Translations under genes and position numbers: made by a program
Assembly (NCBI GenBank): GCA_002914845.1
Contig: JXTC01000181.1
Span: forward strand, 337,350 to 401,349
Direction: 5' to 3'
DNA from: Trema orientale
Lineage: Eukaryota; Streptophyta; Magnoliopsida; Rosales; Cannabaceae
Length of the DNA: 64,000 nt
Shown here: positions 1 through 11,379 of the stretch, piece by piece
Numbering within the stretch: position 1 is the first letter of the stretch
Layout of the letters: each line of letters opens with the position of its first letter
Notes under the pieces: model-generated
Seen by the model: only the letters and a program-made list of their open reading frames with translations
Told to the model about the DNA's origin: nothing
Databases searched by the model: none

Positions 1-1173
1 AGACCAAGACCTGGTCTGGTGATAGTAAATCTTAAAATGAAAACAAAAAGAGACAACCAGAAAATGACAAAATAGATGAACGAATGAACAGTAAACAAAA
101 CGCCAAAATAGATCGACGAAACCAAAATTGTTCGTTCAATCTTTTAATAATGTTATAGATTATAGATATAGAAATACAAGCAATAAACTAATAAATTGTA
201 GGTACATATGAAATATTATAGAAAAGCATGTTCCCCTAGTTAGGGTAGCTGTAGTACATACACATTTGGAAAAAAAAAAAAAAAAAATCAATGAAAAACA
301 TAATCTGTTAAAAAAAAAAAAAGTGTTGGGACTTGGAATTTGGAAGGGTTGAAAGGATATTAGCCCAACCCCGAACCCAGTAACGTATCTAAATTCTTAT
401 CAAACCCCACCTCAATCTCCATTTAGATCGCGAAGTCACTTTATTAGGAGCCCCAATTGGTTAAATTGACATCTATATATTCCTCCCCCATTTTTACAAG
501 ATAATTCCTTTCCATTCCCATATTCATTAGGGTTTTTTAGATAAATATTTGAAGTTTGGATCACTGATTAAAAAATGGTTATTTTTCAAATATTGTTAAA
601 AAATGGCCAATTGTTGAAAATTATTTAAAAAATGCTCATTTTTCATATTTAATATATCAAAACACATTGATTTATTTTGTATAAAATTAATTTTTTTTTT
701 AAAAAAATAGATCAACTAAAAAATGACCATTTGTCAAATTAAAATTATAAAACTGCCATTTATTAAATAGGTGAAAAAAATGGCCATGTAAAAAAAAAAA
801 AAAAACTAAAAAAGAAGGCTATTTCCTATAAATACTCTATTCATTACCCAAACCAAATCCCACGACATTTTCTCATTGATATATTCATCAGTATGCTCAT
901 AGCTAGTTCCGATACGTAATTAGAGAAGTAAAGTCATTGGTTTAAAGGCCGATAAAGAAATTATTTTTCCAATATGAAGATCTTGAACCCCATACATGTG
1001 ATAAAATAGATATGAAGTAAAGATTTTTATTATTCCAATATAAAGAAATTGTTGCTGATTCAATCTAAACCCACAGTTTAATTACTAAAAATTCAAATCT
1101 CAACACAGCTATCATCCAAATCAAAATAAAAAACAAAAACAAAACAAAAAGAAAAAAATCACACTACAACTTT
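1..1173. other. AT-rich intergenic stretch with short degenerate repeats
   Basis: No coding region is recognisable. Between about 560 and 800 the sequence repeats short words such as AAAAATGGCCATTTGTCAAA and their near complements, separated by A and T runs, which looks like the remains of a small TIR element, but I could not fix its ends. The last ~170 bases lie downstream of the minus-strand gene that ends at 1174 and probably hold its 3' UTR. Confidence 0.4.
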
Positions 1174-2783
1174 CTAAGAAATTGTTAGACCAACGATTTC
1201 TCTAAACTCCAACCTCCTAGTCTCATTATAAAATGTTCTATGCCTATTAGGCCAATAAGTTAACCAAATCCAACCTCTTACTTCCCACTCCATGGTCCTT
1301 CCCAAGGCGGATTTGTCCACTTTCCACATAACGCTCTCTCCATACTCGTCACCGGCGAAAACCACTCCTCCTTGCCTCGTGAATGGCCTGTAAACGCTTG
1401 AGTATCTGTGTTTGAACCAAGCTTTTGGGTTTATCAAAGCAAACTTGGACGGCTTCGAAGAAAAGACCTCTCTTCCGTCCATGCTATCATGAAGATACCA
1501 ATTCAAGTTTCCACTGTTACCGTACACTGATTGCTCGAACTTCCATGGCTTTAGGCTCATCGTCATCGACTCTCCGGCCGATACCTTGAGACCCAAGTAA
1601 GGGTTTGGGGGTTCGAATCCGGCTTCTATGCTTTTCTCTACACCAATTTCTCTTACCGGGTTTTCAGAGGATTTGCCCACCGAGACGCTTAGTATGTTGT
1701 TTTGCAGAGTTGGGGTCAGTTGTAAAGATATTCGAGAAGGAAAGTGCTTCTCTGTTGACCCAACTCCTCGTTCCGCCATTAGAGTCTCGCTCACAAGCTT
1801 GATAACATCACATCTGTTGGGGAAATAAAATGAAGACCTGTTATAGTAAATCTTTTTCTTTTCAAATATTTGAAATTTATCGTATTTATATGCATTATAT
1901 ACCTTATGTTGTCAATATTGACTATGATCCCAACCCAAGTTTCTTGAGGTATGACTCTGTAATTGAACTGAATGACACCTTCGAGTTGGTGGTAATTGAG
2001 TGAGAATTGGAGCCTTTCATCAGCTGAAGGAGTACTATTCGTGCTCGAATTCTCGAGGTTCATGGCGATGAGAGGACAATAGAGTTGAACTTTCCATAAC
2101 CCGAATGTCGAAATCGCGTAAGAGAAAAGTGGGGACGGCGTTTTGAGAGCACTGCGGCGGCGGGCGGTTTGCACCTCGTCAATCCAGTTGGTGATGGCGA
2201 GGTTTATGGACCGCATCCATTTCTCTTCTAAGTTGGAGCCTAGAAGTCTCATGAGCAACTTGGTTGCTCTTCTTGATTGGCAATTGGCCAAGTTATTCTT
2301 CAGAGTGTTTAGACAATCCGATCGAAGATCGGCCGGAGCTTCGTAGATGCATATGAGGAAAAAGAGAGTTAGAAAGGCAAGGTTGAAGATTTCTTTGGCC
2401 TCAGGAATGGAATCTACTCCATGGAATTTGATAGAGTTATTGTTGTTGTTGTTTGAGCCATAATGGAGGACTTCCTCAATGAGATTGACAAAGAGAGACG
2501 ATATGGTCTCTTCATCTAATGACTTGGTTGAATTGGAGCTGAATTTGATTGGTTTTGATGTCCACAGAGAGATAGGAAGATTGAAATTTGCAACAATGGA
2601 GAAATAGAGGGTTTGGTTTTGATTGTTTTTTGATATGGTGAGATTAAGGGACGGTTGTGATGAAGTTGAAGAACATAAGCATAGGGAAATGCAAGTTGTT
2701 CGCCATTGATTGAGTGGTGGAAGCTTCTCTATCCAGGAAAACACATCAGGAAAGGCACAAGCTGTAGCCATGGTAATAGACAT
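1174..2783 (-). CDS. Two-exon gene of an uncharacterised plant protein family (506 aa)
   Basis: The gene reads leftward. Exon 1 is 2783-1903 and exon 2 is 1813-1174, separated by an 89-bp intron (1902-1814). The donor is AAG|GTATAT and the acceptor CCAACAG|ATGTG. Joining them keeps one frame across the junction (VNIDNIR then CDVIKLVSET) and gives 1521 bp, or 506 residues. I chose the ATG at 2783; an in-frame ATG four codons later is also possible. Visible features are an Asn run at residues 111-116, one hydrophobic stretch at about 133-148, and a conserved-looking segment, PQETWVGIIVNIDNIR, at the end of exon 1. The C-terminal half is rich in Trp and Arg with a W-F-K-H-R-Y-S-S-V-Y-R-P-F-T cluster. 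I recognise it only as plant-like and make no functional claim. No stops or frameshifts are seen, so it is probably a live gene. Confidence 0.82.
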
Positions 2784-3576
2784 GGTATAGATTTATTTCT
2801 CTGTCTTATCTTGGACAGGACTTGAGTTTTGAACCGCACGGAATCATATTTAAGGACTTTGTTCAATAATGTAAGAGTAGCTTAGAATTGATTCTAGCTA
2901 GTTAGAAAAGAAAGGTTTAGAAGTCAAAAGGCAAATGATTCGTTAGATGATTGGTATTGAGAAGGAAACCTTTGAGTAGATGGATAGTTGTACAAGAAAA
3001 CCCTATGTGAGACGATTCCTACTAAGCCCGTACTTTTTTTTGATAGCGACCAATTATTCGATTGCACAAGCATATCACAAGGGAATATCGGCCTAAATGC
3101 CTGATAATAATATTATTGTTGAAGGGGCAACTTGATCTTGAAGAGTTTGTCCCTCTTTTCCCTTCTAGTGTTACAAACACCAAAAGATGTTTACTCACTT
3201 TTGCGATTAGATTACAATATGACATTGGATTCATTATTTTTTTTTGTCAATTATTTGCTACGGGTTTTGGATATAATTAATTAATTGGAAGACACAAAAA
3301 GAAGATTTGCACAACATCTATGCATTGTTTTCTAATTGTAAATTTAATGACTCATGTAGCTTGAAAAAAAAAAAAAACAACGATTGTACAATTTGACGGC
3401 TAAAACTTGATACATATATCATGTGATAATCATAAAATTAATTATTAATTCTTATTTCCATGAGTTGTGATTACTTACGTGCTAATTAAGGATAAGCAAG
3501 GAAAAGATGGTTGTATACAGCATTATCTAGTATTAATTAAAAAATACTAATGCATGCATCTCTTTGAGATCATCTG
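2784..3576. other. Upstream region of the minus-strand gene; no gene seen
   Basis: This is AT-rich DNA upstream of the gene starting at 2783 and should hold its promoter and 5' UTR. Short reading frames on both strands around 3022-3280 overlap each other and resemble no family I know, so I do not call them. Confidence 0.4.
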
Positions 3577-3734
3577 CAAACCATCGGGAGAATTTGGCAA
3601 TTACCCTTAATTAAACATGATTACCCCTTTTTTTATAATCTTCTACTCATACCCTTTTTTATTTGTAAACTACCTAAATTATCCTTAAAAGTAAACGTGA
3701 ATAAATCGGCCCTTTCATGATCTCTCTTCCTTCT

Positions 3735-3895
3735 CTCTCTAAAAATTGTCGAACGCTCTCCTCTCTTCTCTCTCTAAAAATGGCCGAACACTCTCCTCTC
3801 TCTCTCTCTATAAAAATGGCCGAACGCTCTCCTCTCTCTCTCTCTCTCTAAAAATGTCCGAAATCTCTCTCATCTCTCTCTAAAATCGCACACTC
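3735..3895. repeat. Short CT-rich tandem array, about four units
   Basis: Units consist of a CT-rich tract followed by TCTAAAAATGGCCGAACGCT-like sequence. They recur about every 45-55 bases with small changes, inside the transposon 3585-4855. Confidence 0.7.
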
Positions 3896-4050
3896 TCTCT
3901 TCTCTCTCTGTAATTGTCATCTTCGTTGAATAAATCGGCTTGGAATGGGTTTTGTGGTCATCGGAAAAAAAATAACCTACCGAAGGCATTTTTACCGATA
4001 AAGCTCGGAATCGGCATGGGAGATTAATGCAAGCTTTTCATGTAAACCAA

Positions 4051-4740
4051 TTGTTTACAGTTTAGTTTCTTTTTAAGCATAGACATGAACAAGCTGTTTA
4101 CTATTACTTACGAAACCAGCTGATTACATTTTTGTCTCTCTAATAGAGGTTGAAACTTCTTGTTTACAGTTATCGGAAAAAAAATAATAATTATAACCAA
4201 AGCACTGAAGCAGATCTATAAGTTACAGCAGTTGTTTACAGTTTAGTTTCTTTTTAAGCATAGACGTGAACAAGTTGTTTACTATTACTTGTGAAACTAG
4301 TTGATTCCATTTTTGTCTCTCTAATAAAGGTTGAAACTTCTTGTTTACAGTTATCGGGAAAAAAAAAAGTAAATTATAGCCAAAGCACTGAAGCAGATCT
4401 GTAAATTATACCAGTTTGTTTACAGTTTAAGTTCTTTTTAAGCATAGAAGTGAACAAGTTGTTTACTATTAGTTCCGAAACCAGTTGGTTACATTTTTAT
4501 TTCTCTTGTAGAGGTTGAAACTTCTTGTTTACAGTTATCAGAAAAAAAAAAAGTTAATTATAGCCAAAGCACTGAAGCAGATCTGTAAATTATACCAGTT
4601 GTTTACAGTTTAAGTTCTTTTTAAGCATAGACGTGAATAAGTTGTTTACTATTAGTTTCGAAACTAGTTGGTTACATTTTTGTCTCTCTTATAGAGGTTA
4701 AAACGTCTTGTTTACAGTTATCGGGAAAAAAAAAAGTTAA
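4051..4740. repeat. Tandem array of ~182-bp units, about 3.8 copies
   Basis: The word TTGTTTACAGTTTAGTTCTT and its neighbours start units at 4051, 4232, 4416 and 4599, giving periods of 181, 184 and 183. Each unit carries in order TTTTTAAGCATAGACGTGAA, a GTTTACTATTA segment, GAGGTTGAAACTTCTTGTTT, an A-run after TTATCGG, and GCACTGAAGCAGATCTGTAA. Units differ by scattered substitutions. The array lies wholly within the transposon 3585-4855. Confidence 0.88.
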
Positions 4741-4863
4741 CTAAGGGTAAAATTGGAAACGTAGGTGAAAAAACGGGTAACAAATTATTCACATTTTAAA
4801 AACGGGCAAGTTGAAAATATCCAGCCCAAAAATGGGTACTGGGTCTAATTTCCACCAAACCAT

Positions 4864-5284
4864 TAATTCATAGTAGAAATTAAAGTTTTATGGATACAAA
4901 TATACGAAAACATTCATATTATTAGTCATATAATGCATTTGTTTATGGAAAGTTGTAAGATGCTAAACATCGTGTTACTTTTGATCTCTTTTTGAGACAT
5001 GCTGCTATAGTAGTGCGCATGGTGAACGTAAGTACCCTATAGTAACATAAAAATATGTAGTTTATTATATATTGGTGTGCAGAGAAAAAGAATGCTAGAA
5101 TTAATTTTGCAGTTTTCAATTAATGCTAAAGCATCTTATCAATCCCAAACGGATATGCTTTCCGGGTACAACAAATTATATCTTCATAGTCTATTCATAT
5201 CACAGTAGTAGAATTAATATATGCTAATTATGTAATCCTAAATAAAATAGCGGTATGTTTAGCTATTCTTTTAAGATGTAATTT
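4864..5284. other. Intergenic, nothing recognised
   Basis: AT-rich sequence between two repeat elements. I see no exon, RNA gene or repeat structure in it. Confidence 0.4.
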
Positions 5285-5820
5285 TGAAAGAGTTTTGAAA
5301 AATGAGGGATAATTGTGCAATTTTTAAAAAATGCACAATCCATTACTGTAGGGCGACGTGGACCACCTCATTTTCCTATTCCTCTTTCTCTCTCTTCCTT
5401 ATGATCACTCTCTGCTCTGTCTTTCGCTCACGGTCAAAGCAGCCGCCATGATTGCCGGAGCTCACCCAGTCGCCGTCCGGCCACCCTGACCCCCAGTGCA
5501 GCTTCGCTGCGCTGCCAGTCTCGCACTGCCACCGAGCTCCCTCACCGAAAAAAATGTCGTTTGATGCTGTGGGGGACTTTGATTTTTCAGCGTCGTTTCA
5601 AACTGTTTCGAGTCGCATTCTTGGACCAGGTGGATTCGTATCATCGAGAGGAATCTCTAAATATCTATTTCGTGACTCCATTTTGCCCAGTTTGAAAGTT
5701 GCTATTTTTGAGTTATTTGAGCTTAGATTTGATTTTTTGATCGGACCGTTGGATTGTGTTTTTGATGTCATTTTTGGAATATACTCGTGAAATATAGAAG
5801 TTTAATATATATATATATAT

Positions 5821-6628
5821 GGGTCATGTTTCAATGGAGATTTTTATTTTTGCTCCGTTGATAGGTACTTTCATTTAGACCATTGGATTTTGATCTTATG
5901 GTTATAATGATATTAGTAATTTTATTAAAAAACAAAATCTAATTAATACGTATATAAATTAGTAACCTATATGTGACCTATGAGTTGGAATTTTTTTTTT
6001 CTAATTCTTTTTCTATTATTTTTTTTTCATTCTATTATTTATTTTTATTAAAAAAATAAATAAAAAAATAACTAACTGTATATATATCTAGATATTTTTT
6101 TTCTAAAGAACTAATTGTATATATATTAAATTTTTCATTAAAAAACGAGTCATTCTTTTTAAAAAACTAATGTTATGTATATATTCTAAAAAAAAAAAAA
6201 AAAACTAATTGTTAATATAAAACTATTAAATACTAATTTTTTTATCAAAACTTTTTCTTAAAAAAATACATTCTTTCTTTTTTATAATTTCAAACTAACA
6301 TTATTCCCTTTCAAAAAAAAAAAAAATACTAACGTTACATCCCATAAAAAAACAAAAACAAAACTAACGTTATTTATATTCTCAAAAAAATTACTTATTC
6401 ATATTAGTAACATAATATGTTCAGATTAAATGAAATTTAAAAAATTAAACTTATAAGTGAAAATCAAAAAAGAAAAGAAATAAATAAAAAAAAAAAATAT
6501 TTGAATAAAACATTAATTGATCAAATAATGGAAATAGATGAAATTACTCGCTATTGTAGGTCATATTCAACTTGATAATCTAACCCATTCATGGAGCAAA
6601 AACAAAAATCTTTATTAAAACATCACCC
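5821..6628. mobile_element. 808-bp MITE with ~36-bp terminal inverted repeats
   Basis: The left end GGGTCATGTTTCAATGGAGA and following GATTTTTATTTTTGCTCC match the reverse of the right end (GGGTGATGTTTTAATAAAGA, then TTTTTGTTTTTGCTCC). The element sits in a TA dinucleotide run, so its target duplication is hidden; a TA-type insertion preference is likely. The interior is AT-rich, without coding sequence, and repeats words such as AAAAAACTAACGTTA. It is inserted in the LTR-like repeat 5285-8064. Confidence 0.82.
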
Positions 6629-6644
6629 ATATATATATATATAT

Positions 6645-6883
6645 GGGCGCCAATCCAGTAGGTATTTTTTTTTTAACCTATGCATAGGTATCAATTTGGC
6701 CAATAAAAATTTTTTTTGCACATTTTTTTATATTAAAAAGTAAGAGAGAGAAATAGCATTAATGATGCACGTCTTTTCATGCACATCATTATAACCGTTG
6801 GATCACCATTAGATGATGATCTAATGGTTAAAAAAAAATACCTACACATAGGTTGAAAAAAAAATACCTACTGGATTGGCAAC
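6645..6883. mobile_element. 239-bp MITE, copy A of a family with three members here
   Basis: The termini are inverted: GCCAATCCAGTAGGTATTTT on the left, and the same word on the reverse of the right end (TTGCCAATCCAGTAGGTATT). A second inverted motif AACCTATGNNTAGGTA follows inside. The interior holds GCACATTTTTTTATATTAAA and AAAGTAAGAGAGAGAAAT, which recur in the copies at 33011 and 33251. It lies next to the MITE ending at 6628, separated by a TA run. Confidence 0.85.
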
Positions 6884-8064
6884 TATATATATATATTAAA
6901 TATGTTTGGTGACCGGCACAAAAAACAAAATCAGACGGCTAAGATTTGTCTCGTTTTTGCGTGCCACTAGTCTGGTTTTGGTTCGAACCGAAATTGGACG
7001 AATTATATGTCTAACCTATCTATTTTGGGTGCTAAGAATTTAGTAAAGAGGTCTGTTTGTTGAGTTGAAGCTCTGTTGAGAAGTTGGTTTTGAGAGTGAT
7101 CGAGGGCTTGGAATTGGTTTCCGACCCTCCGAACGATCGTCCAACAACACCTTGAGGTTCTAGTAGCTATTCTAGTGAGGTATGGATTTAGTTACCTCTG
7201 TTTTATTTCATTTTTTTTATTTTTATTAAAACTCACTTTATACAACATATGATGATAAACATGATTTTAGAACTGTTTTAAATATCTGTGATGGAATTTG
7301 ATTGTATGATATATATTGTATTGCTCTAGGATTTTTCTGAGTGCATGTTATTTTTGAGTATATCAAAATATGGTCATTATGCTACCTGTTTTTCTATAAA
7401 ATTTAATATGTCTATTTTATTGAAAAATTAGAGCACGACTGTTTTCATACTTCAGTTCTATATAACACGTGTCATAGGAACAAATATGAGCACTGTGTTA
7501 GTATCGTGGGTTTATAGTATAGTGCTGCATACCCCACCATCGGTATAAAGTCCATAAACCTGCATGGAGTTTGTTTTCTCTGATTATCTCTTCATTTGGT
7601 AGGCGCATGCAATACGGTTGCCCATCTAGATTTGGTAGGCGACACATGGGTATCCCTTCCGTATATGGGCTTAGGTGTTAGGCAGGCTATTCAGTACACT
7701 TAGTGCTATCATCCTGGGTTTCCATTGATGAGAGGATATGAGCTCATAGGTATGGGTTGATTTGTGTCATATGCTTATGAATTGAATGGTTTTGATTAAT
7801 ACTGTTTTATATATATACATATGGATTGCCAGTTTTGAACTATTATATATGTATATTTGGGATTAAACTAACTATGCAAGAACTTTCCATCACTAAAATA
7901 TTTTCAATTGCAGGAGAGGTTCACTAGATGAGATTCCAAATATTTTATTTAAATGGATTGTTTTATAAAATTTAAACTTTTAAGACTTTTAAAAATAAAT
8001 CAAGAAATTTTCTATCTTAGTGAAATTCTTTTTCTGTCACTAGCCCATATTTTGGGTCGTGACA

Positions 8065-9929
8065 ACTTCAGCCAAGAATAAGAATAGAAGTTATGCTAAT
8101 TAAATGGTGGTTTATATGTTTGACTGATTCGTATCTCTAGCGAGAAAGGAACCTAGCTAATCAACTCATTTTTCAATATAATATTTGTTTGGCCTAACTA
8201 ATTAAATTCATATACATACTCTGAATGCTTCACATACACATAAATGCATATGTGCGTGTACACGTTCTAACCTTACCACACACGTAATGTATATGATAGG
8301 CACACATATATATGTGCGCGTGTATATATATATATATCATGGACATAATCATAAACTTTTGAAATCAAGAGTTAGAATAGAATAATATTTCATGGAGAAT
8401 ATGGTTGGATTTAAGCAACAGTTTATTTCTAAGGAGAAAAAAAGAAAAAGAAAAAAAAAAGCATAAAGCATTTGACTAGCTAAGTGATAAAGATGGACCA
8501 CACTTCGTGTATGCCAAACGATCAAAGCTGAAAATACTCTCGCCGACTGCTGACTTTAGCAATAGGAATACTGCTATGTGTTAGTTTGAATCGAATCCTA
8601 TCTGTTCAAGCCAAACCAAAAAAAAAAAAAAAAAAAAAAAAAGCATATGGAATCATGTATGCATTTTTTCATAAAATAGATCATACATAAAATTACTTTT
8701 AACTACAGTTAGGGTAATATACATTGAAAATTACAAATCTTCTGGTTCTGTTTCTGATCCTTACGCCACAAATCATATATACAGACTCAATCTATTGGAT
8801 TATGGCCATATATATATATGATTCTTGGCTTTTACAGGCCTCAAGATTCTTGGTTTTTTACATAACAGCACTAATAACTAACTAACTAAATTAATTCTCG
8901 CAAGTCTCTAACCTGTTGGATGTTGAAAGATCAAAGAACCAACTGTTTATTTGTAGCTTTTGAACTGGATTCAAAAGCAAGTAAGCAACCATACATAAAC
9001 AGAGCAATAATCAGGCATGGAGGGACAACAGGAGCCCCACTCAGTTTTATTTTTCTTTTGAAAAAACCTAAATATTTATACGTATTTAAAATTTTTGACT
9101 TAAAGCCCCATAAATTTAGAATATTCCGACAAATAAAAAAAAATATATTTTTAGCCCCCTACTAAACAAAAATCCTCGCTCCATCTATGACAATAATATT
9201 TTACGTGTACTGTTGATTTTTTTTTTTCCCGAGAAATACTATCAAAGTATTTATAGATTTGTTTTCAGAAAATAAAACAAACTTGTATGTGTACACTATT
9301 CGCCGGCCATGCAGCCATTTATTTTCGGTTTATATTTTTCGTCGCACGAAAAAATGTTCTCTCCGGAATTTGTTGAATTGGATTTCTTCAAAAAGCTTTT
9401 GCATTATTTGGATCATATACGGGAAAATTAGGATTTCAAATGATCTCTGTTAGGTTAAAAATAGTCTTTTTGTTGACAAAATTAAGGTTCAAGCAGTTAG
9501 GAACGTTTTTCCTTCTTTTTTTTTTTTTTCAGATGTTACTCGGACTTCTCCTTTTCTTTTTCTTTTTTTTTTTTTCATTTATTTAAAGGAGCAATAACTC
9601 AGACCTACAAGTCCACCTTAAAATTTAATTTGAAAGATGACAATTACAATCATCCTTTTTACGTGCATCCGCCATTTTGTGAGAACTTGGTCTCACTATT
9701 TCGCCTATACTTTTCATACGGCCTTTGCTTTTCTTTTTGTAAGATGTCGTTTAATTCAGCTTCACATTGTCAAACCAACAGCATGTCGCTTATAACGATG
9801 TTAACAATACGACAATTCGTTTGTTCCAGCATAGTCTTTTACGCGCTGTCGTTGCTCTTGGCTATTACGACATATCGTTTCTTGATGCACCGCTCTACAC
9901 GACGTCGTATTTAATACCACCATATTCCT
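8065..9929. other. Intergenic, AT-rich, with low-complexity tracts
   Basis: No gene is recognisable. It holds a TA/TG microsatellite near 8290-8335, a long A run at 8618-8642 and pyrimidine runs at 9510-9575. Around 9000-9190 there is a stretch with AGCCCC and CTCGCTCCATCTATGAC, of a kind often left by old transposon ends, but I cannot delimit an element. The last ~200 bases hold several ACGACRTCGTTT-like words (around 9745-9910) just upstream of the PRA1 gene. Confidence 0.4.
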
Positions 9930-9989
9930 CTCCGCAGAGAATCACACTATTGCCATCCCCCATTCCCTGCGATTCGTTGTAAACTAAAT

Positions 9990-10021
<32 letters not shown>

Positions 10022-10049
10022 GCGATATTCGGAACTCCACGCGCCATTC
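9930..10049 (+). promoter_or_regulatory. 5' leader of the PRA1-family gene with a CT tract
   Basis: A pure CT repeat runs from about 9991 to 10021, ending 28 bases before the ATG. Pyrimidine-rich tracts of this kind are common in plant 5' UTRs near the start site. I infer that transcription starts in or just before this tract; no clear TATA box can be assigned. Confidence 0.5.
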
Positions 10050-10700
10050 ATGGCTTCTCCACCGACACTCCCCATCTCAACTTCCCAAACCGCCACAGGT
10101 GGGGCCGCCGCCGCCCCGTCGCAGGCCCCGATCGCCACGCCCGCATTCCGCGCGTTCCTCTCACGCCTCTCGAGCTCCGTCCGCCACGGCTTCTCGCAGC
10201 GCCGCCCCTGGTCCGAACTCCTCGATCGGGGATCCATTTCCCGACCCGAGTCCCTCTCCGAGGCCTACTCCCGGATCCGGAAAAACCTCTCCTACTTCCG
10301 CGTCAACTACGCGACCCTAATCGCCCTCGCCCTCGCCCTCTCGCTCCTCTCCCACCCTTTCTCTCTCCTCGTCCTCCTCTCGCTCCTGGCCGCCTGGGCC
10401 TTCCTCTACCTCTTCCGGCCGTCCGATCAGCCCCTCGTCATCCTCGGCCGCACGTTCTCCGACACCGAAACCCTAGCCGGGCTGGTCCTGCTGACCGTGA
10501 TCGTCGTCTTCGTCTCCAGCGTCGGATCGCTCCTGATCTCGACCCTAATGGTCGGGTTCGCGATCGTTTGCGCCCACGGCGCGTTTAGGGTTCCGGAGGA
10601 CCTGTTCCTCGACGATCAGGAGCCGGCGAACGCCGGCTTCCTCTCGTTCCTCGGCGGTGCCGCCTCGGCCGCCGCTCCCTCCCTCGCCGCACGCGTGTAG
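10050..10700 (+). CDS. PRA1-family (prenylated Rab acceptor) protein, 216 aa
   Basis: This is a complete single-exon frame from the ATG at 10050 to the TAG at 10698. PRA1 proteins are small four-helix membrane proteins of the ER, Golgi and endosomes that bind prenylated Rab GTPases and help deliver them to membranes. Visible here are an Ala/Pro-rich N-terminus (residues 1-35), an amphipathic region with RPWSELLDR (52-60), the typical NLSYFRVNYA motif (79-88), two paired hydrophobic segments (about 87-101 and 103-122), then GRTFSDTETL and a second pair (about 142-158 and 160-175). An acidic VPEDLFLDD segment follows. Order and length match plant PRA1 proteins, and lack of introns is usual for them. 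The coding sequence is strikingly GC- and C-rich compared with its AT-rich surroundings. The exact subclass (B or another) is not certain. Confidence 0.92.
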   Translation: MASPPTLPISTSQTATGGAAAAPSQAPIATPAFRAFLSRLSSSVRHGFSQRRPWSELLDRGSISRPESLSEAYSRIRKNLSYFRVNYATLIALALALSLLSHPFSLLVLLSLLAAWAFLYLFRPSDQPLVILGRTFSDTETLAGLVLLTVIVVFVSSVGSLLISTLMVGFAIVCAHGAFRVPEDLFLDDQEPANAGFLSFLGGAASAAAPSLAARV

Positions 10701-11379
10701 TGGAAAATTTTGCGCAAACAAGCGTGCCCGGTGCCCTAGTTATGGTCTCCACTCGAGGTTTGTTAGACAGTCAATTGATTATTATTCTTGTATTTTCTTG
10801 CTAGAAAGAAAAATGATGAGTATCTGTTTGGGTTTACGGAAATTGTAGATTGGATCTTTACTAATTTCGTTCGAAGACTGCCTTAAGATGTAAACTTTTT
10901 CTTTTGTTTATATTGAAAATTTTCAAGATCCTATTATGGTCTCCAACTCTTGCTTTCCATTATCCATATCTTCATGTATTTCCGCTATTACTTATTTAAG
11001 TCGTTACTTTCAATTTTTCAATGCGAGTTGAGTAATTATCGATTTTTCCCACCGATTTCGATAGTTTATTTTTGTGTTTGAATTAGATCTGAGTTTGAAA
11101 TAACACAGTAAGTAGCAGATGAGGGTAGATTTTGTGTGTTGGATGAGTCTTATGTAGGTTATTTTTGCTTTTATACATTGCCACCGACCGCTTATAGCTA
11201 TACGTATTTAATTTTTAGTACTCAAAGGGAATTTCTATTTTCTTTTTGTATTTCTAATTTAGTATAACAAAGTTATGGTCACTGTCTTTAGTTCAACTGT
11301 CAGTATTACCATAATTATGTTTGCTTTTTAGGTTTCGCCATAATTTGGTTAGAATTTAGAAATGTATTAAGGTAGGAGT
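10701..11379. other. 3' flank of the PRA1 gene
   Basis: This contains the probable 3' UTR, with T-rich sequence and possible polyadenylation words between about 10840 and 10920. No other gene is recognisable. Confidence 0.4.

Larger units (their letters stand above)
3585..4855. mobile_element. Non-autonomous DNA transposon (MULE- or hAT-like) with internal tandem repeats
   Basis: An 8-bp direct repeat CAAACCAT flanks the block at 3577-3584 and 4856-4863; a ninth base mismatches. The termini are weakly inverted: CGGGAGAATTTGGCAATTAC on the left, and GTGGAAATTAGACCCAGTAC on the reverse of the right end. There is no coding sequence. The left part has about four short units built on TCTCTCTAAAAATGGCCGAA (about 3735-3890) and the right part four ~182-bp units (about 4051-4740). 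An 8-9-bp target duplication fits hAT or Mutator-like elements; I cannot choose between them. Confidence 0.65.
5285..8064 (+). mobile_element. Decayed LTR-like repeat, interrupted by two MITEs
   Basis: Much of this stretch matches the reverse complement of 45549-47779. Shared landmarks include GAGAGGAATCTCTA near 5650, GTGACTCCATTTT near 5680, AGAGGTCTGTTTGTTGA near 7050, CCTCCGAACGATCGTCCAA near 7130, the segment around 7610-7760, and the end GAGATTCCAAATATTTTATT to GGGTCGTGACA at 7930-8064. The right end TGACA corresponds to the LTR-type CA end of the other copy. The left end is eroded and I see no target duplication. Open frames in 5450-5790 lie in repeat sequence and are not counted as genes. 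Confidence 0.7.

Noticed and set aside
5452..5790. 112-codon frame with a Pro/Ser-rich start
   Set aside because: It lies in the LTR-like repeat whose other copy (around 47210-47400) does not keep the same frame open.
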